Positions 6,758 through 19,700 of a DNA stretch of 64,000 nt are shown one piece after another. A model generated the notes under the pieces. The model was given only the letters and a program-made list of their open reading frames with translations, was not told the origin of the DNA and ran no database searches. Where the stretch lies: assembly GCF_000308835.1 (NCBI RefSeq), contig NZ_BAGN01000204.1, forward strand, positions 20,459 to 84,458, read 5' to 3'. The translations under genes and the position numbers were made by a program. Within the stretch, counting starts at the first letter, position 1. Every line of letters begins with the position of its first letter. The stretch comes from Nocardia vinacea NBRC 16497. Its GTDB lineage: Bacteria; Actinomycetota; Actinomycetes; Mycobacteriales; Mycobacteriaceae.

Positions 6758-9700
6758 TCACAACCACTCGTGCAGGACTTCCGCGATACGCCGGAGCGCC
6801 GCATCGGTGGTCATCCGCCAGTGTGTGGTGGCCACCGGATGGTTGTGCACGGAACCGGCCACCGCGGGCGTCCAGGTCGCGGCGCCGACGGAACCCGTCG
6901 GATCGTCGAGGGTAGCGGTGAAGTAGACGAGGTCTCCGTCGAAGGACCGCGCACGATATGCCGCGTCGAGAGCCGCCGAATCGATCGCCGCGGCCACGAC
7001 CCGTTCGATCCGCGCGGCCCCGAAGGATGCGAACGGCTCGGGGAGCGTGCTCAATCGCTGTGCCAGCTCAGACAATTCCACCGTTTCGTCCAGGCCGAAT
7101 TCCGCGGCTCGAGCGCCGAGCAGTCCACCGAGAAGTTCTGGCACCGTCACCTCGATCCCCGCGAGTTTGGATCCGGCGCCGATGTCGAGTAGTCGACTGT
7201 CCATCATGCCCAGCAGCGCCACCTGCGCGCCTTCGTCCTGGAGTTGGACGGCCATGGCATGCGCGAGCACACCGCCGAGTGACCAGCCGAGCAGGTGGTA
7301 GGGACCCTCCGGTTGCACCTCACGAACGTGTTTGACGTAGTGCCGCGCCCAATCCTCGATCGAATCCGGCAGTGGGTCCGCTGAACTCAGCGCGGGTGAC
7401 TGGAGTCCGTAGATGGGCCGATCCGCATCGAGATGGGCGGCCAGCCCGGCGAACGACCACGCGATGCCCCCGATCGGATGGATACAGAACAGCGGCTCGG
7501 CGGTGCCCGAAACCCGCAGCGGCAACAGCACATCGAATGCCGCGTCGGCACCGGCGCCCTCTGTGCCGCGCGCACGCAGCTCCGCGACGATGCCCGCGGG
7601 GGTGGGGGCGGTGAACACCCACATCACCGGAATCGTTTCGGCCATCGCTTCGCTCAACCGAGCCGTCAGCTTGGTCGCGATCAGTGAATTGCCGCCGAGT
7701 TCGAAGAAGTTGTCATCCAATCCGATACGATCCAGGCACAGTACATCCGCGAAAATCTCGCAGACCATGGTCTCGAGCGCTGTCGTCGGTGCGCGGAAAA
7801 CGCGGGTCCCGAGCTCCGGTTCCGGCAGTGCAGCGCGGTCGAGTTTGCCGACCTGGGTCAACGGGACGTCGTCGAGGACCACGATCGCCGCGGGAACCAT
7901 ATGCGACGGCAGGGTCCGTGCGGCCCAGCGGATCAGCCGATCCGGATCGATCACCCGGTCCTGGGCGGCCACCACGTACGACACCAGAACCGTTGCCCCA
8001 GCGGAATTCTCCCTGCCGACCGTGACGGCGAAATCCACTTCCGCATGGGCGGCCAGCACCGCGTCGATCTCGCCGAGTTCGATTCGGAAGCCACGGATCT
8101 TCACCTGGAAATCGGTACGGCCTCGATAGTCGAGTTCGCCCTCGGCATTCCATGCCACCAGATCACCGGTGCGATACATCCGGGCACCAGGCTGGAACGG
8201 GTTGGCGACGAAACGATCCGCCGTCAGGTCAGCGCGGCCGAAGTAGCCCCGCGCCAACTGCACTCCGGCCAAGTACAACTCACCCGCGACGCCGACCGGA
8301 ACCGGGCGCAACCGCGAATCCAGTACGTATACCTGACTGTTCCACGCCGGTCTGCCGATCGGCACGGCCAGTTCATCGGACCTGCGCACCTGATGGCTGG
8401 TGATCGACACCGCCGCCTCGGTCGGGCCGTACAGGTTGTACAGCGACGTATCAGGCGCCGCCGTCGCGAATCGGCGCGCCAGCGCGGCAGGCAGCGTCTC
8501 ACCGATCGCCAGCACCTGGCGCAACGAGTCCGGCAGCCGACCCGTCAGCAATGCGTCGAGCATCGATGGCACCGCGTGCAGCGTGGTCACGCCCGCACGT
8601 GTCATCAGCTCGTTGAGGTATGCCGGGTCGCGGTGGCCATCCGGCGCTGCGATTACCAGGCGGCCGCCGCAGGCCGGGGCCGACCAGAATTCCCAAACGG
8701 ACAAATCGAACGTCGCCGCTGTCTTCAACAACACCGCGTCATCGACGGTCAATCCGAATTGCGCTGTCTTCCAGACCAACTGGTTGACGATCGCGCCGTG
8801 TGTGACCGCGACCCCCTTCGGGCGACCCGTGGAACCCGACGTGAAGATCACATAGGCCGTGTGCTCGGCGCGCAACGGCGCGATCCGCTCTGCGTCGGCG
8901 ATCGGCGCGGCGTCCACCGCGGACAGGTCAAGTCGATCGATCAGCACCACCGGCGCGGCGGTGGTCTCGAAACCAGCATCGGCATTCGTCAGCACACAAA
9001 CCGGTGCCGCCGTCTCCAGCATGTAGTCGGTCCGCTGCGCGGGTTGATCCGGATCGACCGGCACGTACACACCGCCGGCCTTGCTCACCGCATACATCGC
9101 CACGACCAGATCCACCGAACGCCGAATAGCCAACGCCACCCGTGACTCCGGGCCCACACCCGACGAAATCAAGTACCGCGCAACCTTGTTCACGCGTCCA
9201 TCCAGCTCACCGTAGGTGATTCGAGTGCCATCGGCAGCGACCAGCGCCGTGGACTCCGGTGTGGCAGCGACAGTCTCGTCGAGCAGCGACACCAATGTGG
9301 TGGCCGTATTCACCTGGTGCGCGGTGTCGTTCCACGCCGTGCGGATTCGTGTGTGTTCTTCGGTCGCGAGCAGATCGATAGCACCGACCGGCACCTGCGG
9401 ATCCGCGATCACGGCATCGAGCACCCGCACGAACCGGTCCACGAAACTCCGCACCGTCGACTCGTCGAACAGATCCGCGGCGTAGGTGAAGAAGCCGCCG
9501 ATACCCGTCGGCACACCGTCCTCGTCGTAGCTGTCGGCCATGATCACATGCAGATCGAACTGCGACAGCTGTCGATCCGTTTCCAACGCCGTGACGGTCA
9601 AGCCCGGCAACTCCATCCTGGCCGGGGCCAGATTCTGGAACGACAACCCCACCTGGAACAGTGGATGCCGCGCCGTCGAGCGCACCGGATTCAGCACTTC

Positions 9701-10724
9701 GACCAATTGCTCGAACGGCACATCGGCATGGGCGAACGCTTGCACGTCGATATCGCGTTGCCGCGCAAGCAAATCCGTGAAACTCGCACCCGCATCCACC
9801 CGGGTACGGAACACCAGGGTGTTGACGAACATGCCGATCAGATCGTCCAGCACCGCCTCACCCCGGCCCGCTATCGGTGTACCGATCGCAATATCGTCGG
9901 TGCCCGACAAGCGAGCCAGCAACACTGCCAGTGCGGTATGCACAACCATGAACAGTGTCGCGCCCTCGGCCCGTGCCAGCCCCGCCAACGCCGCATGCGC
10001 ACGCGCATCGATGTGCAACTCCACTCGGCCGCCTGCGAAGGACTGCACCGCCGGCCGCGGCCGATCTCTCGGCAACTCCAACTGATCCGGCAGGTCGGCA
10101 AGGGCTCGTCGCCAGTAGGCGATCTGCTCGGCCGCCATCGACCCGGGCTGGTCCGCATTGCCGAGCAACGCACGTTGCCACAGCGTGTAATCCGCGTACT
10201 GCACGGCCAGCGGCGACCAATCCGGTGCCCGGCCCAGCGCGCGAGCCGCGTATGCCGACGCCAGATCACGAGTTAGGGGGCCACCGGAGTAGCCGTCACC
10301 CGCGATGTGGTCGACGACCATGGCCAGCACGAATTCGCCGTCCGAGATCCGGAGCAGCACGGCGCGGACGGGCACTTCGGAAGTCACGTCGAAAGTCGTC
10401 GAAATCAGTTCCAGCACAGCCGATTCCACCTCGGCGGCACCGATGGTCCGGACCTCCAGCCGCGGCACCTCGGAGTGACCGGGAGGCAGGATGACCTGCA
10501 CCGGATCCGCTGGATCCCCTGGCTGCGGATATATGGTTCGCAAGATCTCATGGCGCACAACGACATCGGTGAAGGCCTGCCCCAACGCGGCGATATCCAG
10601 ATCGCCGGTCAAACCGATCGCGACAGGAATGTTGTATGCGGTCGACTCGGTATCGAATCTGTTGAGAAACCACATCCGTTGCTGTGCGGGCGACAGCGGA
10701 ATACGCTCCGGCCGTGGGCCCGCG
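6758..10724 (-). other. NRPS module 4: C3-A4-T4-TE
   Basis: C3 is a full L-to-L type domain whose active site reads VDHIAGDG, so the first His of HHxxxDG is Asp while the catalytic His is kept. The A4 code reads DLWHLILVSK, resembling serine codes (DVWHxSLxDK) except at two positions. The TE shows HPIGG, GWSLGG and a terminal His. It should hydrolyse or cyclise the tetrapeptide. Confidence 0.72.
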
Positions 10725-13700
10725 ACCAGGGCGCGGCGACTCCCGGTACCGGTGAGCTTCGCCACCTCCCGCGCACAACCCGCGACGGTGGGCGCGGCGA
10801 ACAGCACACGCACCGGAACCCGGGCATCCAGTGCCATGCCGAGGCGAGCGGTCACCCGCGTGGCGAGCAGCGAATTGCCGCCCAGCTCGAAGAAATTGTC
10901 GTCGGCGCCGATCCGCTCGATGCCGAGCACCTCGGCGAACACACGGGCTACGGCGCGTTCCGCTACCGTCGACGGTTCCCGGTAGGTGCGCGCCGCGAAC
11001 TGCGGTTCGGGGAGGGCATTTCGGTCGAGTTTGCCGACCGCGGTCAATGGAATCTCGTCGAGCACCACAACCGACGCGGGAACCATATGCGACGGCAGGC
11101 TTCGCGCAGCCCACCGCGCCAGTTGATCCGGATCCAGCGACCGGCCCAGCACATACGACACCAGAATCGTGGCCCCGCTGGGGTTTTCGCGCCCGATGGT
11201 TACCGCGTAGTCCACGTCGGGGTGCGCGGCGAGCACCGCGTCGATCTCCCCGAGCTCGATGCGGAAGCCACGGATCTTCACCTGGAAGTCCGTGCGGCCC
11301 AGGTACTCCAACTCCCAACCGGTGGCCGTGGCATTCGGTACCCCGACCCAGCGGACCAGATCGCCGGTCCGGTACATCCGGTCGCCCGGCGGACCCCACG
11401 GATTCGCGACGAAACGTTCCGACGTCGAGCCGGAACGTCCGTGATAGCCGCGGGCGAGTGCCGGGCCCGCCAGATACAGCTCACCGGTGACACCCGCGGG
11501 CACCGGGTGCAATCGCTCATCGAGCACCGCCGCCCATCCGCCTGGTACCGGACGGCCGATCGTTATCCGTTGTCCCGCAAGCAGAGTCGTGTAGGTGGCG
11601 CCGATCGTTGCCTCGGTCGGGCCGTATCCGTTGATGAAGCGGCGACCCGGCTGCCACCTGGCAAGCAGTTCGGGAGTGGTGGCTTCGCCCCCTGCGGAGA
11701 CCACCGCCAAGTCGTCCAGGGCAGCGGGATCGACGGTGCCGAGCAGCGCAGGGGTGATGATCGTATGTGTAACCCGTTCGCCGCGCAGCAGGTCGTGCAG
11801 TTCGGTGCCGCCGACGATATCCGGTGCGGCGATCACCAGGGTGGCACCGGTGTAGAACGCGCTGGAGAACTCCTCGACCGATTGGTCGAAACTCGGCGAA
11901 CACACATGCAGCATCCGATGTTGCGGCCCGAGTCCGAGCATGTCGACAGTGTGGCCGACGAGCCCACCGAGCCCGGCGTGGGTGACGGCGACCCCCTTGG
12001 GCAATCCCGTAGACCCTGACGTGTAGATGACATAGGCCGGATGCGACATGCGCAGCGGCGCACGACGGTCTGCGTCGGTCACGGCGGCAGCCGAGTGGGC
12101 GGCGCAGCGTGCGAGCACCGCGGGATCGTCGAACACCAGCCAATCCACCGTGTCGGGTAGATCCGCGTGCTGAGCGACCGTAATGCCCACCACCGCACCG
12201 GAATCGGCCACCATGTGCCGCACCCGGTCCACCGGATAGCTCGGATCGACCGGCAGATACGCGCCACCGGCCTTGGCGACCGCCCATACCGCGGCGATCA
12301 TCTCGTACGAACGTCGCATCGCCAGCGCCACCACCGTCTCCGGCGCGACACCTCGATCGATCAGTTCGCGCGCCACACGCGACGACAGCTCGTCGAGCTC
12401 ACCGTAGGTATACGTCCGCCCCGCGTCGCGCACCGCGACTCGATCACGCCCGAAACCGACGCCCCGGGCCAGCAGATCCGGCAGCATCCCGACGGTAGCG
12501 GGGGCGCCGCCGCCCATCCGGGTCAGCCGCTCGTACTCGTCGTCGACCAACAGCGGCAGATCGCGCACCCGCGTCGCGGGCTCGTCCACGACCGCCGCCA
12601 GCACCCGGACGAACCGGCGGGCAAACATCTCCGCCGTACCGTCATCGAAAAGATCACGCGTGAAAGACATCTCGCCGCGCACCCGGTCCGAGTCGCCATC
12701 CGCGGCCGACATCGCCAGCGCCAGATCCCCGACCTCGCCCGGCGGACTCTGGAACGACAGAGCCACCTGGAACAGGGGATGCCGATCCGGCGAACGTCGC
12801 GCTCCCAACAGATCGACCAACTCGTCGAACGGAATGCCCGCGTGCGTGAACCCTTGCAGTTCACACCGGTGTGCCTCCGGTAGAAGGTCGGCGAAGCGCG
12901 CGGCCCGATCCACGCGGGTACGCAGCACCAGCTCGGCGCCGCGGCCGCCTGGCGTCGGAGTGCCGATCGCGATGTCGTCGGAGCCTGACAGCCGCGCGAG
13001 CACTACCGCCAATGCCGTGCGCACCACCGCGGTCCATGTCACGCCCGCCGTGCGCGCAAGCTGTCGGAGACCCAGGTCTACCTCGCCCGGTACCGAGAAC
13101 TCCACCTGCCCACGGACATCGGACCGCACCGCCGTGCGCGGCCGGTCCGTGGGCAGCTCCAGCCGATCGGGCAAGCCCGCCAGTGCGGTGCGCCAGTACC
13201 GAGACCTGGTGATCGGGTCATCCGATTCGGTGTCGCACAGCAGCGCGATATCGGCCGCGGCACGCTCCGGTGTCGCGAGCAGATCGCTGAGCACGCGGCG
13301 CAGCCGATCGGCCACGGCCTGCGCCGTCTCGTCGGCGACGATATCGCGCCGATACTTCACCTGCACCAGCGTCCGGGTATCCAGGAAGACCACAACCGTG
13401 ATCGGATAGTGCGTGAAGTCGGCCCCGCGCATTTGCTCGATCCGCAACCCGTCGATGGCGCCGCCGGCCTGCTGCAGCCCCTCGGCGTCGACCGGGTAGG
13501 ACTCGAAGACCAGCATCGTGTCGAAGAGGTCGTCACGGGGGATGGCACCCGACGGAGCTTGCGGAGTCGGCGGGGTGGGTGGGCACTGGGGGATGGCAGC
13601 CGACGGAGCTTGCGGAGTCGGCGGGGTGGGTGGGCACTGGGGGATGGCAGCCGACGGAGCTTGCGGAGTCGGCGGGGTGGGTGGGCACTGCCGGGCAGCG

Positions 13701-16700
13701 ACGCGTTGGATGGCGCCGAGTCCGAGGTGGTGATGGTCCAACAGTGATGCTTGCTCGCCCTGCAAACCCTCCAGCAGAGCCCGCACCGTTGTGCCGCGAT
13801 CGAACCGGATCCGCACCGGGATGGCATCCACGAACAGGCCGATCATGTCGCCGATACCGTCGAGTTGCGGCGGTCTGCCGGAGACGGTCGCGCCGAAGAC
13901 GACATCGTCGCGTCCGGTGCTACCGGCGATGACCAGACCCCATGCCGCCTGTATCACCGTATTGGCGGTGACTTCGGCCGTTGCCGCGAACGCCGTGAGC
14001 GCCGAGGTCTGTGCGGTCGGCAGATCGAATTCACAGACGCCGAACCCGTCGCCGGTCGCCGTGGGCCAGACCAGTTCAGGGGCGAGCATGGTCGCGGTGG
14101 CGCCGGTCAACACGTCCGACCACGCGCGTACCGCGGCTTCCCGGTCCTGTTGCGCGAGCCACCGCAGGTAGTCGCGGTAGGGCCGGACCGGTGCGAGCAG
14201 TGACGTGTCGCCGCCGGTCGCGTACAGGACGAGGAGCTCCTTCATCAACAGCGGCATCGACCAGCCGTCGAGCAGGATGTGGTGTCCGGTCAACACGAGG
14301 TGGCTGTGTTTACCCGCCCCGCCGACTCCGCAAGCTCCGTCGGCTGCCATCCCCGTGTGTTCATGGTGCCCGGAGTCGTTGGTGTACACCGTGAATCGCA
14401 GCAGCGGCGCCACCGCCGGATCGAATCCGCGTCGCCGCTCGGCGACCAGCAGTTCGGGCAGCTCGGCCTCGGACACGCCGTCGACAACCTGCCACGGCAC
14501 CTCGACCCCGTCCAGCACCAGCTGCACCGATGTCCCGTCGACCGTGGGTACGAAGGCCGACCGCAGGTTCGCGTGCCGGTCCAGAATGGTCTGCGCGGCT
14601 CGGCGCAACCGGCCCATATCCAGCTCGCCCGTCAGCCGTGCCGCCAGCTGGATTATGTAGGCGTCGACCGAACCGTCCAGCAGCTCGATGAGCACCCGCA
14701 GCGAATTCTGCAGCGGTGACAGCGGCAGCACATCCGACAGTCCAGGATGATTCCGCCGCCACTGGTCCAACTCGACCTGAGAGACCCGCACAAGCGGCAC
14801 ATCCGACGGAGTCAGACCACCGGCAGCCGGATCCGTCGAGTGGTCGGCAATCGCGGTGAGCGCGGCCAGCCAGTCCTCGGCCAACTCCCGTACCGCCGCC
14901 TCGTCGAGAATCGCGGCGGCAAAGGCGAACGACGCCACCATCCGCGGGCCATCCGCGGTATCGCTGACGATCGTGTTGATGTCGATCACCGCGGACAATG
15001 GGAGGTCCGGATTCGGCTCTGCGGCAATAGCTCCCAGTTCTCCGGTCGGCAACCAGTCCGAGAGGCCATCGGGCACCGCACCCGTCGAGACACGGCCGAG
15101 GTAGTTGAAGCTGATCTGCCCGAGATCACCGGCCAGCGCGTCGGCGGTATCCGGATTCAGATGCCGCAGCAGGCCGAAACCGATGCCTCGATCCGGCACG
15201 GAAAGCAGTTGCTCCTTCACCGATTTCAGCACCGCCCCGGTTGCCTCGCCACCGGCGTGGGCGGCTTCGGTGTCGATTCCGGACAGGTCGATGGCCACCG
15301 GACTGATGCTGGTGAACCAACCCACGGTGCGGGTCAGATCAGCGCCGGGCACCGCGTCTTCCTCGCGACCGTGCCCCTCGAGCCGCAGCCGAGTGACCGG
15401 AGCATCGACGCCGCGCCGCGCCCGCCAGGAACGCACCGCCATCGCGAGCGCGGCGAGCAGACTGTCGTTGGCACCGCCCTGGTACAGCGCGGGAACCTTG
15501 GCGAGTACCGCGTCGGCGACCTCGACCGGAACCCGGATATCGAATACGCCCCTGGTCTGGAAGGTATCGGCGACCGGGTCCAGGGCACGCGCGCCTAACA
15601 GCGGATCCGGCGTGGCCAACACCCGCTGCCAATAGCCGAGTTCCTCGACACGGTCCGGTGTGGCAGCCGCTTCCACCAAGGCGTGCGCCCAGCGCCGGAA
15701 GGAGGTGCCGACGGTGGGCAAAGCCACCGGCTGCCCGGCGCTGCGCTGCGCCCACGCCAGCACCAGATCCGGGATAAGGATGCGCCACGACACACCATCG
15801 ATCGCATAGTGATGGACCGCGACGGCGACAGCATCGCGCGCATCGGGTCTGCGCAGCCACGTCAAGGTGATCATCCGGCCCGCAGCGGGATCCAATGTGG
15901 CCAACGCGGAATCCATGGCCGCGTTGGCAATTCGGTTCAGCTCGGCCTCGTCGACACCGGCGGCCACCTCGACCTCGGCGACCAGCGCGTCGGCCTCGAC
16001 GGCGCCACGCCCCAACACCTCGAACCGCCATGAGCCGTCCGCCTGCCACACGCGCGAGCGCAGCACATCATGATGGTCGAGCGCCGCGCCGACAGTGGCC
16101 ACCACACCCGCGCGATCGATCCCCTCCGGCAATCCGAGCACCATGCTCTGGGCGAACCGACCGAACGAACCGTTGGCGAGGAACCAGGCAAGTACCGGAG
16201 TCAACGGAACCGCGCCGACGCCACCGCCGGGCAACTCCGCCAAAACCGCCGCCGCCGACTCCGAGCCGACCACGGCAATCCGAGCCAACCTCGCGGCTGT
16301 CTTCTGCTCGAACACATCCCGCGTGGTGAACACCATCCCCGCCGCCTTGGCCCGCGACACCAACTGGATCGACATGATGCTGTCACCACCGACCGCGAAG
16401 AACGAATCGTCCACCCCGACCCGCGCCACGCCCAGCACCTGCGCGAAGAGTTCGGCAAGCCGCGACTCCACCGCGCCGACCGGAGCACGCGACACCGCCG
16501 TCGGGAACACCGGCTCCGGCAACGCTCGACGGTCCAGCTTTCCATTCGAAGTCAACGGGACCCGGTCCAGCACCACAATCGCCGCGGGCACCATATGCGA
16601 CGGCAGGATCCCCGCCGCATACTCGCGCAGCACCGCCGGATCCACCACCCGCCCCGGCGCCGCCAGCACATATGACACCAATGCCGTTGCACCACCGGGC

Positions 16701-19700
16701 CTTTCACGCCCCAGCGTGACCGCGAAATCGATATCGGAATGTCGGCCGAGCACGGTGTCGATCTCGCCTAGCTCGATACGGAAACCACGGACCTTCACCT
16801 GGAAATCAGCGCGACCGACATAGTCGAGCTGCCAATCCGTCGACGGAACGGCGAGATTCCCTGCCCGCTGCTCCGGTGCCGCGTACCAGCGCACGAGGTC
16901 GCCGGTGCGATACATCCGCGAACCCGGCCCACCCCAGGGATTGGCGACAAACCGTTCCGCGGACAACCCGGCACGGTTCCAGTAGCCACGAGCCAACGCG
17001 GCGCCGGCCAGATACAGCTCACCCGTAACACCGGGTGGTACCGGATTCAACCGCGAATCCAGCACGAACGCCGAGCTGCCCAGAATCGGCTTGCCGATCG
17101 TGATGTGCTGCCCCGCAACCAGTTCCACATTCGACGACATGACGGTCGCCTCGGTCGGACCGTACGCGTTGAACAACCGGCGGCCCGGCTGCCACCTGGC
17201 CAAGAGCTCCGGGGTCAGGACATCCCCACCCACGAACAGCACTTCCATCCGGTCCGCACCGGCCGGATCGACCGTGCCGAGCACCGCCGGCGTGATGATC
17301 GTGTGCGTCACCTCCTCGGTCCGCAGCAACTCGCCGAGTTCCGGTCCGCCCATGACATCCGACGGCACGACCACCAACGTCGCCCCCACCGAGAACGCGC
17401 ACATCCATTCCATCACCGACGGATCGAAACTCGGTGAACAGATATGCAGGTACCGGTGGTGCGGCTCGAGACAGTACTGGCCGACCGAATGATCGACCAG
17501 ATCGCTCAACCCGCCATGGGTTACGGCTACCCCCTTGGGCAGGCCCGTCGAGCCCGAGGTGTAGATCACGTAAGCCGGATGTTGCGTCCGTAACGGCGCA
17601 ATCCGCTCGGCATCGGTGACCGTGTCGGCGGACTTGTCGGCGCACAACACCGCCGTCGCCGGTGCATCGAGCACCAGCCAATCCACCGCATCGGGTAGGC
17701 GATCGACGTAGTCGGATCCGGTAATGCCCAGGGCCGCACCAGAATCGGTCAGCATGTGCCGCACCCGATGCTCGGGGTGAGCGGGGTCGACCGGCAGGTG
17801 CGCACCACCGGCCTTGGCGATCGCGACTGCTGCCAGCACCATCTCGTAGGAGCGGGGCAGTGACACCGCGACCGGCAGTTCGGGACCGACACCTCGATCG
17901 ATCAGGACTCTCGCCAACCGCGACGACTGTTCGTCGAGTTCGCCGTAACTGATCGACCGGCCCTGGTATCGCACCGCCACCCGGTCCCGGCCCAAGGCAA
18001 GTCCACTGGTCAGCAGATCAGGCAGCAACCGGGGCGCCCGCATGTCATCGTCGTGGACCCGGGTCAGCAGGGCCAGCTCGTCGTCGCCGAGCAACGGCAG
18101 ATCACCGATCGGGTCCGCGGGGCGGTGCACGGCGGCCGCCAGCAGCCGCAGGAATCGCTCGGCGAAAATCTCCACGGTGCGCCGGTCGAACAGATCGGGC
18201 GCGAAGGACAGGTTCGCGGTGATGCGGGCGCTGTCTCGGTTCTCTCGGACGTGCAGGGACAGATCGAATGGCCCGCGTGCGACGGGAGTCCGGTCACCGG
18301 CGGACAACATCACCTGCACCAGCGGGTGACGTGCGTCCGACCGAACCGGATCCAGCAGTGCAACCAACTCGTCGAAGGGCAGGTCTGCTCGTGTGAATGC
18401 CTGCAGGGCAATGTCTTTCGCCTGTGCGAGCAGATCGTCGAAGGAGATTTCACCCGGCACCCTGGTGCGCAGTACGACCGTGTTGACCGATCCGCCCGTT
18501 TCGGCGGGGGTGCCGATCGCGATGTCATCGGTCCCCGATAGTCGCGCAAGCAGTACCGCGAAGGTCGCGTGTACAACGGTGAACACCGTCGTGTCGTGCG
18601 CGACTTGATGTAGCCGGTGCTGCAGGTCAGCACCGATCTCGAACTCGACGCACGAGTCCGCATGAGAGGGGACGGCAGGCCGTGCGCGATCCATGGGCAG
18701 GTTCAGCTCGTCCGGCATCCCCTGGAGCGCGGTGCGCCAGTAGCGCGTCTGCGCGATCAGATCGCCGCGATCATCGAAGAACCGATTGATTTCCGCCGGC
18801 GTGCGCTCCGGCGTCGCAACGAATTCGCCGATCAGCCCGCGCAACCGCGCGGCGAGCGCCTGCGCGGTGGCGGTGGTGATCATGTCGCGCCGGTACTGCA
18901 CTTGTATATGCAGTCGAGTGCCCAACTCGACCACGACAGCCACCGGATAGTGCGTGAAGTTGCGACCTTGGAGATCGACGACTTCCAGCCCGTCGATCGT
19001 CGCGTGGGCCTGCCGCAAACCATCGGTGTCGATGGGATACGACTCGAAAGCCACAAGAGTATCGAACAACTCACCCGCACCAGCGCTGCGCTGAATATCG
19101 GCCAACCCGATGTGATGAGAGTCGAGCAACGAAACCTGTTCGGACTGTAGCCGAATCAGCAGTTGCCGTGCCGGTGCATCGGAGTCGAACCGAACCCGAA
19201 CCGGGACGGTATTCGCGAACAGGCCGACCATTTCGTCGACCCCGTCGACCTGCGGCGGCCGCCCGGAAACCACCGCGCCGAACACGACATCATCGCTTCC
19301 GGCGCAGGCCGCGAGCACCAGACCCCACGCCGCCTGGACCACCGTATTGACGGTGACTTCGGTTGCCGCGGCGAACCTCAGCAGCTCCGCTGTCTCGGCA
19401 GGTGACAGGTCGGCGGCGCACACCCCGTGGCCGTCGGCGGGCGTCGCGGGCGGCGGCAGGGTCGTGGCCAGCCGAGTCGGCGTCAGACCTGCCAGCGCCG
19501 CGCGCCACGTTTGAGCGGTGGCGTCGCGGTCGTAGCGCGCCAGCCACGCGAGATAGTCCCGATACGGCTGGACTCGCGGCAGCGGAGTCGAATCACCGTC
19601 GGCCGCATAGGAAACCAGTAGTTCCTTCATCAGCAACGGCATCGACCAGCCATCCAACAGGATGTGATGCGCGGTCAGCACCAGATGTACGCGGCCGGAG

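Larger units (their letters stand above)
10725..14779 (-). other. NRPS module 3: C2-halfC-A3-T3
   Basis: C2 has HHILLDG but carries two in-frame insertions built from the short repeat described separately. A truncated second lobe (about 12510-13205, beginning RYWRTALAGLPDRL) again precedes the A domain. The A3 code reads DQEISGGIGK; the acidic residue at position 239 would suit a basic side chain, but this is a weak prediction. T3 is of the LGGNSLL type, with no epimerase. Confidence 0.7.

Noticed and set aside
6758..10724. C3 domain judged inactive because HHxxxDG reads DHIAGDG
   Set aside because: The second His, which is the catalytic one, and the Asp-Gly are intact; variation at the first His is tolerated in the family.
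13537..13689. CRISPR array
   Set aside because: The three units are contiguous with no distinct spacers, lie inside a coding frame, and no cas genes are present.
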